Counted from the stretch's first letter, positions 1-6,002 are shown. The stretch is 6,375 bases of DNA from Armatimonadota bacterium (GCA_011773575.1 WVXJ01000130.1:42011-48385); one strand, 5' to 3'. A program made the numbers and translations. Notes: generated by a model not told the origin, from the letters alone.

Positions 1-1
1 C

Positions 2-34
2 TATAGAGACTCTCTGCCCTCAACAATGGAGTAG
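2..34 (+). CDS. Possible 3' end of an upstream gene (purL-like C-terminus), partial
   Basis: One frame reads YRDSLPSTME and then TAG (32-34). This resembles the short C-terminal tail of many PurL (FGAM synthase) proteins, which often end in an aromatic residue followed by a small-residue, Leu-Pro or Ala-Arg motif. purL is also a frequent neighbour of purF. Only ten codons are visible, so the call rests on weak similarity and context. A second frame, ending in TGA at 45-47 and overlapping the purF ATG by two bases, is an alternative upstream gene end. Neither can be settled without the upstream sequence. Confidence 0.25.
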   Translation, partial: YRDSLPSTME

Positions 35-43
35 TCGCGTACC

Positions 44-1540
44 ATGAAGGAAAACCTTCCCGAGATCTTGCGCGCGGAATCCGAACTGCGTGACCACTGC
101 GGCGTCTTCGGGGTTTACGGTCCCGGCGAGGAGGTCGCCCGGCTCACCTACTTCGGCCTCTTCGCGCTTCAACACAGAGGCCAGGAAAGCGCCGGAATCG
201 TCACCTCGGATGAGAAGCGCCTATACAGTTGCAAACAGATGGGCCTGGTGAGCCAGGTTTTCGATGAGCCTGCGCTTTCCCGTCTGCCCGGTCACATCGC
301 GGTGGGGCACACCCGCTATTCCACCACCGGCTCCAGCCTCGAGTGCAACACCCAGCCGCTTGAGGTGGAATCTTCCAAGGGGCCGTTGGTATTGGCGCAC
401 AACGGCAATCTCGTCAACACCCGCGCCCTTTTTGATGAACTCTCTTCTCAGGGACACAAATTACAGGGCACCACGGACTCCGAACTGATGGCCCAGATGG
501 CCGCCGAGGAGTGGGAGAAGACCGGCGACCTGGAGACCGCGCTGGCCAACTGTGTGCCGCAGTGGGTGGGGGCCTATTCGCTGGTTATGATGACAAAGAC
601 CCAACTTCTGGGGCTGCGGGATTCCTGGGGGATAAGGCCTTTATGTTTGGGACGGTTGAACGGAGATCACTATGTGCTCGCCTCGGAGACCTGTGCTTTG
701 AATGTAATCGACGCCGAATTGGTGCGTGAGGTGGAGCCGGGAGAACTGATAGTAATTGACAAGGAGGGATTGCGCTCAGAGAAACTCGCCGAGCCCAAGC
801 CGGCGATGTGTATCTTCGAATTCATCTATTTCGCCCGCCCGGACTCCTATATCTACGGGCGCTCCCTGCATAACGCGCGGAAGAGAATGGGGCAATTGCT
901 GGCCCAGGAACATCCGGTAAAGGCAGACATCGTCATCCCTGTGCCTGATACCGGCTGGCCCGCTGCCATCGGTTTCGCGGAAGCCTCTCGCATACCCTTT
1001 GGAGAGGGGCTTATCAAGAGCCGCTATATCCACCGCACCTTTATCCAGCCGGACCAGCGCCAGCGAGATATGGGTGTGAAGATGAAACTCACCCCGCTCA
1101 GAGAGGCCTTGGCGGGGAAGCGTGTGGTGGTGGTGGAGGATTCCATCGTGCGGGGAACGACTACCCGCAATATAGTGAAACTGCTCAAAGATGCCGGCGC
1201 CAGCCAGGTGCATCTGCGTATCTCATCTCCTCCCTACAGGTTTCCTTGTTTCTACGGGATAGACACCTTCGACCGCCGCCAGCTCCTTGCCGCCCGGGTG
1301 CGCAGTGTTGAGGAGATACGCCAGTACCTGGGAGCGGACTCACTGGGCTATCTCAGCCTGAAAGGACTCATCAAAGCTGTGGGTCTGCCGCGGAAATGCT
1401 TCTGCGCCGCTTGCTTCTCCGCCAATTATCCCATCCCTGTGCCTTCCGATTTGAAGGTGAGTAAATTCGCTTTGGAGGAAAATGAATGGCCCCAAGAGGC
1501 CGCCGAGAAGCCAAAGAAGACTCGGAAACGAAAGAAGTAA
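44..1540 (+). CDS. purF: Amidophosphoribosyltransferase (glutamine PRPP amidotransferase), Fe-S type
   Basis: Catalyses the committed step of de novo purine synthesis in the cytoplasm: PRPP + glutamine + water give 5-phosphoribosylamine, glutamate and pyrophosphate. The 498-residue protein begins with an 18-residue propeptide ending just before Cys19, the predicted N-terminal nucleophile after cleavage (DHCGVFGVYG). The glutaminase domain (about 19-250) shows QHRGQESAGI at 43-52, GHTRYSTTG at 88-96 (Arg91), AHNGNL at 118-123 and TTDSE at 143-147. The phosphoribosyltransferase domain has the flexible loop RTFIQPDQRQRDMG at 331-344 and the PRPP loop VVVVEDSIVRGTTT at 361-374. Cys256, Cys402, Cys454 and Cys457 match the 4Fe-4S ligands of the Bacillus subtilis enzyme. 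The C-terminus carries an unusual Lys/Arg-rich tail (about 488-498). A GGAG at 28-31 lies 12 nt from the ATG, a rather long spacing. The last 55 bp overlap purM. Allosteric inhibition by purine nucleotides is known for the family but not tested here. Confidence 0.97.
   Translation: MKENLPEILRAESELRDHCGVFGVYGPGEEVARLTYFGLFALQHRGQESAGIVTSDEKRLYSCKQMGLVSQVFDEPALSRLPGHIAVGHTRYSTTGSSLECNTQPLEVESSKGPLVLAHNGNLVNTRALFDELSSQGHKLQGTTDSELMAQMAAEEWEKTGDLETALANCVPQWVGAYSLVMMTKTQLLGLRDSWGIRPLCLGRLNGDHYVLASETCALNVIDAELVREVEPGELIVIDKEGLRSEKLAEPKPAMCIFEFIYFARPDSYIYGRSLHNARKRMGQLLAQEHPVKADIVIPVPDTGWPAAIGFAEASRIPFGEGLIKSRYIHRTFIQPDQRQRDMGVKMKLTPLREALAGKRVVVVEDSIVRGTTTRNIVKLLKDAGASQVHLRISSPPYRFPCFYGIDTFDRRQLLAARVRSVEEIRQYLGADSLGYLSLKGLIKAVGLPRKCFCAACFSANYPIPVPSDLKVSKFALEENEWPQEAAEKPKKTRKRKK
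1474..1479 (+). promoter_or_regulatory. Shine-Dalgarno of purM, inside purF
   Basis: GGAGGA sits 6 nt upstream of ATG 1486 and lies inside the purF coding region. It is the strongest ribosome binding site in the purine part of the window. It decides the purM start, because the purM frame has no other ATG, GTG or TTG before the conserved domain. An ATG at 1482 in another frame is only 2 nt from the motif and opens no recognisable protein. The arrangement implies translational coupling of purM to purF. Confidence 0.8.
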
Positions 1541-2607
1541 CTCCTCCTTCTCTTCGACCCGGCTCAGGACAGGCCGAGCCTCTCACTTATGCCGCCGCCG
1601 GTGTTGATATCTCCACCAAGACCGACCTGCTGGAGCGCCTGAAACCACTCTTCCGTTCCACCTTCTCTTCTCAGGTGGCGGGCGACGTGGGGGCCTTCGG
1701 CGGGTTTTTCTCCGCGCGGGATCTCGGTTGCGAGGATCCTGTCCTGGTGGCCAGCACGGATTCCGTCGGCACCAAAGTCCGCGTCGCCGTGCTGGCCGGC
1801 AAACACAAAAGTATCGGCTGGGACATTGTGGCTCACTGTGCAAACGATATTGTATGTCAGGGGGCCAGGCCACTCTTCTTCCTAGACTATTTCGCCACCG
1901 CGAAACTGGAACCGCGGATAATGGAGGAGGTTGTCGAAGGCCTCGCCGAGTGCTGCCGTCAGGCGGAGTGTCCACTCATCGGGGGAGAGACCGCGGAACT
2001 TCCGGGTTTCTATCAGCCTGGAGATTATGACCTTGTCGGCTTCATTGTAGGCGTGGTTGACAAAAAGGCGCGCATCACTGGAGAAAGCATCTGCCCCGGT
2101 GATGTGCTTCTGGGGTTGGCCTCAGATGGTCTGCACACCAATGGTTACTCGCTGGCGCGAAAACTCTTCTTCGAGATACAAGGCATGGCCGTGGATACTC
2201 CAGTGCCGGAACTGGATTCCACTATCGGTGAGGCGCTGCTGCGTCCTCACCGTCTATACGCGCCTGCGCTTCTGCAGTTGATGCGAGAATTCGATGTACG
2301 CGGGATCGCCCACATCACCGGAGGAGGCCTGCCGGACAATCTTCCCCGCTGTCTGCCGGAAGGTTGCCGCGCCGTCGTAAAGAGAGCGTCTTGGAGCCTT
2401 CCGGCCGTCTTCCAACTCATCCAGCGGCTGGGAAATGTGGCAGATGAGGAGATGTTCCATACCTTCAATATGGGCATCGGAGCGGTAGTGATCGTGCCCC
2501 CCGAGCAAGCCGAGGATGCGGCCCAACGCCTCCGCAGCCTGGGAGAAACCCCACTGTCTATCGGGAAAGTAGAAACAGGGGAACGCGGTGTGACTATCCT
2601 TTCCTAG
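1486..2607 (+). CDS. purM: Phosphoribosylformylglycinamidine cyclo-ligase (AIR synthetase)
   Basis: Closes the imidazole ring in purine synthesis: FGAM + ATP give aminoimidazole ribonucleotide, ADP and phosphate. The family domain starts at about residue 33 (LTYAAAGVDI). Its signatures appear in order: STDSVGTK at 90-97, GWDIVAHCANDIVCQGARP at 111-129 followed by LFFLDY, LIGGETAELPGFY at 164-176, GLHTNGYSLARKLF at 215-228, HITGGGLPDNLPR at 276-288 and FNMGIGAV at 327-334. The ATP-binding, PurM-like N- and C-terminal halves are both complete. At 373 residues it is about 28 longer than typical homologues (about 345), all of it at the N-terminus. Residues 1-18 are read from DNA shared with the purF 3' end, and about 22-32 from a dispersed repeat. 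The start is supported by GGAGGA at 1474-1479 and the absence of any later canonical start. Ser93 replaces the usual Gly of DGVGTK. Its position after purF suggests one transcript. Confidence 0.96.
   Translation: MAPRGRREAKEDSETKEVTPPSLRPGSGQAEPLTYAAAGVDISTKTDLLERLKPLFRSTFSSQVAGDVGAFGGFFSARDLGCEDPVLVASTDSVGTKVRVAVLAGKHKSIGWDIVAHCANDIVCQGARPLFFLDYFATAKLEPRIMEEVVEGLAECCRQAECPLIGGETAELPGFYQPGDYDLVGFIVGVVDKKARITGESICPGDVLLGLASDGLHTNGYSLARKLFFEIQGMAVDTPVPELDSTIGEALLRPHRLYAPALLQLMREFDVRGIAHITGGGLPDNLPRCLPEGCRAVVKRASWSLPAVFQLIQRLGNVADEEMFHTFNMGIGAVVIVPPEQAEDAAQRLRSLGETPLSIGKVETGERGVTILS
1549..1582 (+). repeat. Dispersed REP-like repeat unit, translated within purM
   Basis: The core CTTCGACCCGGCTCAGGACA followed by GGCCGAGCC matches from memory a family of small repeats found in many copies in environmental genomes. 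They are recognisable when translated as (S/P)-x-GSGQA, or as PEP-x-(E/R)-R-E-G on the other strand. Here the + strand reads LRPGSGQAEP in the purM frame and the - strand reads CPEPGRREG. GGCTC (1561-1565) can pair with GAGCC (1576-1580) over a 10-nt loop. Only one copy is visible in the window, so membership in a repeat family is inferred. Confidence 0.5.
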
Positions 2608-2643
2608 AGGGCGACCCTCCGGAGCCCTGGGAAGCAGCCCTCT
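2606..2643 (+). terminator. Weak terminator-like inverted repeat after purM
   Basis: AGAGGGC (2606-2612, starting within the purM stop codon) is complementary to GCCCTCT (2637-2643): a 7-bp stem over a 24-nt loop, followed by only a short TTT before C-rich sequence. A shorter alternative pairs AGGGC (2608-2612) with GCCCT (2624-2628). The position between the purine genes and the rpsL promoter suits a terminator. The long loop and poor T-run make it weak, so partial readthrough is likely. Confidence 0.3.
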
Positions 2644-2669
2644 TTCCCTCAAAAACTCTTCGTAAAGCC

Positions 2670-2698
2670 TTGACAGAGCACTATCTGCTTGCTATATT
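2670..2698 (+). promoter_or_regulatory. Sigma70-type promoter of the str operon
   Basis: A perfect -35 box TTGACA (2670-2675) is separated by exactly 17 nt from the -10 box TATATT (2693-2698), which is preceded by the extended -10 TGC (2690-2692). An A-rich stretch lies just upstream of the -35. Transcription would begin near 2704-2706 in AT-rich DNA, leaving a leader of about 78 nt before rpsL. No other pair of boxes in the window comes this close to consensus. It makes rpsL-rpsG-fusA-tuf independent of the purine genes, as expected for highly expressed translation genes. Confidence 0.8.
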
Positions 2699-2743
2699 AA
2701 TCATTCTAATTAGACTACACACTCTAAACGGGATGAGACACTT

Positions 2744-2764
2744 CGCCCCGACCATGTCGGGGCG
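2744..2764 (+). promoter_or_regulatory. Leader hairpin upstream of rpsL
   Basis: CGCCCCGAC (2744-2752) and GTCGGGGCG (2756-2764) form a perfect 9-bp GC-rich stem with the triloop CAT. No T-run follows, so it is not an intrinsic terminator. It lies about 40 nt into the predicted leader and ends 19 nt before the rpsL ATG, just upstream of its purine-rich ribosome binding site. A role in translational control or mRNA stability is possible but inferred. Confidence 0.5.
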
Positions 2765-2782
2765 GCATTGTGAGAAGAGGAT

Positions 2783-3211
2783 ATGCCGACTATCGGACAA
2801 CTTCTGCGAGGAGCGAGAAAACCCAAGCGCAGCGCACGGGTGACTCCTACGGTGCGTTGGGCCTTGGGCTGGCAATTCAACGCCAGAGAGCGGCGCTACC
2901 GCCGCGCTTCCGGTCCATTCCGCCGCGGGGTATGCACGAGGGTATGGACACTCACGCCCAAGAAGCCCAATTCCGCGCTGCGGAAGGTTGCCCGTGTAAG
3001 GCTTTCCAATCGAATTGAAGTTACCGCTTACATTCCGGGAGAAGGACACAACCTCCAGGAACACTCTGTTGTGATGATTCGCGGGGGCCGGGTGAAGGAC
3101 CTGCCGGGAATCCGCTATCATATAGTCCGGGGAATCATGGATACCGCGGGAGTGGAGAATCGCAAACGGGGCCGCTCTCGTTATGGGACCAAGAAACCCA
3201 AATCAAAGTGA
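2783..3211 (+). CDS. rpsL: 30S ribosomal protein S12 (uS12), long form
   Basis: Component of the small-subunit decoding centre that contacts 16S rRNA and helps control accuracy. It has 142 residues, against 124 in E. coli and about 138 in Bacillus subtilis. The start MPTIGQLLRG is typical. Between about 20 and 47 lies a longer basic arm rich in Arg and aromatic residues, like the inserted arm of the Bacillus protein, before RRGVCTRV at 48-55. The conserved core follows: TPKKPNSALRKVARVRL at 58-74, AYIPGEGHNLQEHSV at 82-96 and GGRVKDLPG at 101-109. Positions that give streptomycin resistance when mutated (Lys60, Lys105, Pro108, equivalent to E. coli Lys42, Lys87, Pro90) are wild type. Asp106 corresponds to the methylthiolated Asp of other bacteria. 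Arg77 replaces the usual Gly of the LTNG motif. The purine-rich ribosome binding site AAGAGG (2775-2780) is only 2 nt from the ATG, but the start matches the family exactly. First gene of the str operon. Confidence 0.97.
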   Translation: MPTIGQLLRGARKPKRSARVTPTVRWALGWQFNARERRYRRASGPFRRGVCTRVWTLTPKKPNSALRKVARVRLSNRIEVTAYIPGEGHNLQEHSVVMIRGGRVKDLPGIRYHIVRGIMDTAGVENRKRGRSRYGTKKPKSK

Positions 3212-3288
3212 GTTGAAAGGTTACAGTTGAGAGCAGAGAGAAACGGCTGAACTCTGGACTCTCAACTTGGGACTCACAACTCTGAACT
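3211..3288 (+). repeat. Opposed 7-nt repeat arrays with long stem between rpsL and rpsG
   Basis: From 3247 to 3288 there are six back-to-back 7-nt units of consensus CTGRACT. The first and last are both CTGAACT, and the middle ones vary only in their first four positions. From 3211 to 3245 five 7-nt units each begin with AG, including AGTTGAA and AGTTGAG, which resemble the reverse complement of the right array. As RNA, AGTTGAGAG (3225-3233) pairs with CTCTCAACT (3259-3267), and CAGAG (3234-3238) pairs with CTCTG (3252-3256). This gives a 14-bp stem with a 2-nt bulge and a 13-nt loop. The arrays fill most of the intergenic gap and end just before the rpsG ribosome binding site. Confidence 0.65.
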
Positions 3289-3304
3289 CGAGCACGAGGC
3301 CGAT

Positions 3305-3775
3305 ATGCCGAGAAAAGGCGCAGTCCCAAAAAGAGGTGTGCTAGCCGATCCCGTCTTCAACAGCCGGTTGGTGACGAAGTTCATCAACTGCTTGTTGACG
3401 GATGGGAAGAAGTCCGTGGCGGAAAACATTTTCTACAGCGCTATGGCCCATATCAACGAGCGCACCGGGCGTGATCCTCTTCAGATCTTCGAGCAGGCGA
3501 TGAGGAACACCATGCCCGTGCTTGAGGTGAAGCCGCGGCGAGTTGGGGGCGCCACTTATCAAGTTCCCAGTGAAGTCCGCCCCAGCCGGAAAATCACCTT
3601 GGCGATACGCTGGCTGATTGCCGCCGGCAAGGCGCGCTCGGGTCGCACCATGTACGAGAAACTTGCGGCCGAATTGATGGATGCCGCCTCCGGTAGTGGA
3701 GCCGCAGTGAAGAAACGGGAGGACACTCATCGGATGGCGGAGGCGAACCGCGCCTTCGCCCATTATCGTTGGTAG
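3305..3775 (+). CDS. rpsG: 30S ribosomal protein S7 (uS7)
   Basis: Primary 16S rRNA-binding protein that nucleates assembly of the 30S head and lines the E site near the mRNA exit. The 156 residues equal the standard bacterial length. Recognisable segments are MPRKGAVPKRGVLADP at 1-16, FINCLLTDGKKSVAE at 26-40, the beta-hairpin region VKPRRVGGATYQVPSEVRP at 75-93, RWLIAAGKAR at 102-111 and the C-terminal HRMAEANRAFAHYRW at 142-156. The start is supported by GAGG (3296-3299), 5 nt from the ATG. It is the second gene of the str operon. In E. coli, S7 represses its own operon by binding the rpsL-rpsG spacer. The structured spacer here is of similar length, but conservation of that control is only a hypothesis. 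Confidence 0.97.
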   Translation: MPRKGAVPKRGVLADPVFNSRLVTKFINCLLTDGKKSVAENIFYSAMAHINERTGRDPLQIFEQAMRNTMPVLEVKPRRVGGATYQVPSEVRPSRKITLAIRWLIAAGKARSGRTMYEKLAAELMDAASGSGAAVKKREDTHRMAEANRAFAHYRW

Positions 3776-3786
3776 ACCGGGGGCTG

Positions 3787-3850
3787 GCTCCGCCTGGAGC
3801 GGGGAGTAATCGTCGTCGCTGTGACGAAGCCGGATCCCCCGGGGAGCCGG
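3787..3850 (+). other. Two GC-rich hairpins in the rpsG-fusA spacer
   Basis: GCTCC (3787-3791) pairs with GGAGC (3796-3800) over a 4-nt loop. Further on, an imperfect palindrome pairs CCGG (3830-3833) with CCGG (3847-3850) and, after one mismatch, TCCC (3835-3838) with GGGA (3842-3845). The second hairpin covers GGGGAG (3841-3846), the only Shine-Dalgarno-like motif near the possible fusA starts. Neither hairpin has a T-run, so they are not intrinsic terminators. A role in adjusting EF-G synthesis is speculative. Confidence 0.4.
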
Positions 3851-3877
3851 TTGTGTTTGTCACAGATGGCGACGATC

Positions 3878-5965
3878 ATGACGAGAACCTATCCACTGGA
3901 GAAGACCCGCAATATCGGCATCGCTGCCCACATCGATGCAGGCAAGACCACTACTACCGAACGCATCCTTTTCTACTCCGGCAAGATACACCGCATGGGC
4001 GAGGTGGACAAAGGGGCGGCGACGATGGATTGGATGCTCCAGGAGCAGCAGCGGGGCATCACTATCACCTCTGCCGCCACCACCTGCTTCTGGAGAGATC
4101 ACCTCATCAACATCATTGACACCCCCGGCCATGTGGACTTCACCGTTGAAGTGGAACGCTCCCTGCGGGTATTGGACGGTGTGGTAGCCATCTTCGATGC
4201 CGTCGCCGGGGTGCAGCCTCAATCGGAAACCGTCTGGAGACAGGCGAACAAATACTCAGTCCCTCGCATCGCCTTCGTTAACAAAGTTGATCGCGCGGGG
4301 GCGAATTTCCATCGCACCCTCCACTCCCTGCGGGAAAGACTCGGAGCACGCGCCGTCGCTGTGCAACTGCCGCTGGGCGAAGAAGGCGAATTCCGCGGGG
4401 TAATAGACCTGATTCGAATGCGGGGCATCACCTGGCCCGATGAACTCGGCGCGGAGATGAAGGAGGCCCCCATACCCGCCGATATCGAGCGGCTCAGCAG
4501 CCGCTTCCATGATGCTCTCGTGGAGGCCGCCGCGGAGACGGATGAGACCCTTATGTCGAAGTACCTTGAGACCGGGAGCCTCTCGGTGGAGGAGATCCAG
4601 GCGGGTTTGCGCAAGGGAACACTGAGTTACAGCATGGTTCCGGTGCTGTGCGGGGCTGCGCTCAAGAACAAGGGGATACAGCCCTTGATAGACGCTGTGG
4701 TGGACTATCTCCCCTCGCCTCTCGATGTGCCTGAAGTGAAAGGGGTTACCCCGGAGAGTGATGAAGTCACCATCCGCCGCGCCTCTGACGATGAGCCTTT
4801 CTGCGCGCTTGCCTTCAAAGTCATTTCCGATCCCCATGTGGGCAAACTCACCTATTTCCGCGTCTACTCGGGCGAGTCACGCCGCGGCGCATCAGTACAC
4901 AATTCCACACGCAAGAAGAAGCAGCGCCTGGGGCGGCTGCTGCGGATGCACGCCAATCGCCGTGAAGATGTCACCGAAGTACGTACCGGTGACATAGTGG
5001 CGGCCGTAGGTCTCAATGGCACGACCACTGGAGACACCCTCTGTGATGACAAGTATCCCATTCTCCTTGAGTCTATCCATTTCCCGGAACCGGTCATCTC
5101 CGTTTCCGTCGAGCCTCGCACCAAGGCGGAGGAGGAGAAGTTGATCCTGGCGCTTGAACGGCTGCAGGAGGAGGATCCTACCTTCCAGCGTCACACCGAT
5201 TCGGAAACGGGCCAGACCATCCTCGCGGGCATGGGGGAACTTCACCTGGAAATCATCTGTGACCGTTTGCTGCGCGAGTTCAAAGTGGGAGCGAATGTAG
5301 GACGACCCCAGGTCGCCTACCGGGAGACCATTACTCGTCAGGCCTTCGCCGAAGGCCGCTACGTCCGCCAATCAGGAGGCCGGGGGCAATACGGCCACGT
5401 GAAGATAGAACTCCTTCCGCTTTCAGTGGGAAGCGGCTTCGAGTTTGTGAACAAGATAACCGGTGGCGCAGTACCCATAGAATTCATCCCCGCCGTGGAG
5501 GCCGGGATACGAGAGGCAATGGAGGGCGGGGTTCTCGCCGGTTATCCCATGCTGGATATACGAGCCACGCTTTATGACGGGTCTTACCATGAAGTTGATT
5601 CCTCGGAACCGGCCTTCAAGATAGCTGCCTCCATGGCCTTTCGAGAAGCCGCCCAACGCGGTGGTCCCATGCTCAAGGAACCCATTATGTCGGTAGAGGT
5701 AGTCGCCCCGGAGGAGCGACTGGGGGAGGTGCTGGGAGATTTAAACGTTCGCCGTGCCCATATCAGTGGATTAGAGGCGACTCCTGGGCGCACTCAGACG
5801 ATTCGCACCCTCGTTCCCCTGGCGGAGATGTTCGGTTATGCAACCGCTCTGCGTTCCTTGACACAAGGTCGAGCAACTTATACTATGGAGCCCTCCCATT
5901 ATGAGATTGTGCCTGAAACTCTGGCCCAACAGATCATAGAGAGAGGACAGGGAGCTCGTCACTGA
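3878..5965 (+). CDS. fusA: Translation elongation factor G
   Basis: Ribosomal GTPase that drives translocation of tRNA and mRNA and, with ribosome recycling factor, helps split ribosomes. From ATG 3878 it has 695 residues, close to the usual 690-700, and MTRTYPLEKTRNIGI aligns without gaps to the Bacillus EF-G N-terminus. The GTPase domain has the P-loop AHIDAGKTTTT at 17-27, switch I RGITITSAATTCFW at 59-72, DTPGH at 81-85, NKVD at 135-138 and CGAALKNKG at 258-266. Domain II spans about 290-405. Domain III contains GMGELHLEI at 451-459. Domain IV has GGRGQYGHV at 500-508 and the tip loop SYHEVDSSEPAFK at 569-581, with His571 equivalent to E. coli His583. Domain V ends near 680. All features indicate the canonical factor. 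The start is uncertain: ATG 3866, TTG 3851 (4 nt after GGGGAG) and GTG 3821 are in frame, and ATG 3878 lacks a clear ribosome binding site. Confidence 0.95.
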   Translation: MTRTYPLEKTRNIGIAAHIDAGKTTTTERILFYSGKIHRMGEVDKGAATMDWMLQEQQRGITITSAATTCFWRDHLINIIDTPGHVDFTVEVERSLRVLDGVVAIFDAVAGVQPQSETVWRQANKYSVPRIAFVNKVDRAGANFHRTLHSLRERLGARAVAVQLPLGEEGEFRGVIDLIRMRGITWPDELGAEMKEAPIPADIERLSSRFHDALVEAAAETDETLMSKYLETGSLSVEEIQAGLRKGTLSYSMVPVLCGAALKNKGIQPLIDAVVDYLPSPLDVPEVKGVTPESDEVTIRRASDDEPFCALAFKVISDPHVGKLTYFRVYSGESRRGASVHNSTRKKKQRLGRLLRMHANRREDVTEVRTGDIVAAVGLNGTTTGDTLCDDKYPILLESIHFPEPVISVSVEPRTKAEEEKLILALERLQEEDPTFQRHTDSETGQTILAGMGELHLEIICDRLLREFKVGANVGRPQVAYRETITRQAFAEGRYVRQSGGRGQYGHVKIELLPLSVGSGFEFVNKITGGAVPIEFIPAVEAGIREAMEGGVLAGYPMLDIRATLYDGSYHEVDSSEPAFKIAASMAFREAAQRGGPMLKEPIMSVEVVAPEERLGEVLGDLNVRRAHISGLEATPGRTQTIRTLVPLAEMFGYATALRSLTQGRATYTMEPSHYEIVPETLAQQIIERGQGARH

Positions 5966-5969
5966 TATA

Positions 5970-6002
5970 TGGTGAACTGGTGAATTGCGGCATTCGAGCC
6001 GC
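5970..6002 (+). repeat. Tandem octamer and hairpin in the fusA-tuf spacer
   Basis: TGGTGAAC (5970-5977) is followed directly by TGGTGAAT (5978-5985). Next, GCGGC (5987-5991) pairs with GCCGC (5998-6002) over a 6-nt loop, giving a small stable hairpin. There is no T-run, so it is not an intrinsic terminator, and no convincing promoter is seen between fusA and tuf. The hairpin may be an RNA-processing or stability element. Two octamer copies could also arise by chance or slippage. Confidence 0.4.

Noticed and set aside
776..1213. A 145-codon open frame on the - strand inside purF
   Set aside because: It lies wholly within a clear purF with intact motifs, resembles no family, and is a typical shadow frame of GC-rich coding DNA.
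1549..1582. CRISPR repeat or insertion-sequence end
   Set aside because: There is a single copy without spacers, no transposase and no flanking target duplication. It fits a REP-like dispersed unit better.
2733..2843. A 36-codon upstream frame starting at ATG 2733 in the rpsL leader
   Set aside because: It has no properly spaced ribosome binding site, runs through the hairpin and into rpsL in another frame, and its composition suggests chance. It is not a leader peptide with a tell-tale codon run.
4256..4837. A 193-codon open frame on the - strand inside fusA
   Set aside because: It is antisense to the conserved EF-G GTPase domain and domain II, has no ribosome binding site or family motif that I can see, and is explained by codon bias.
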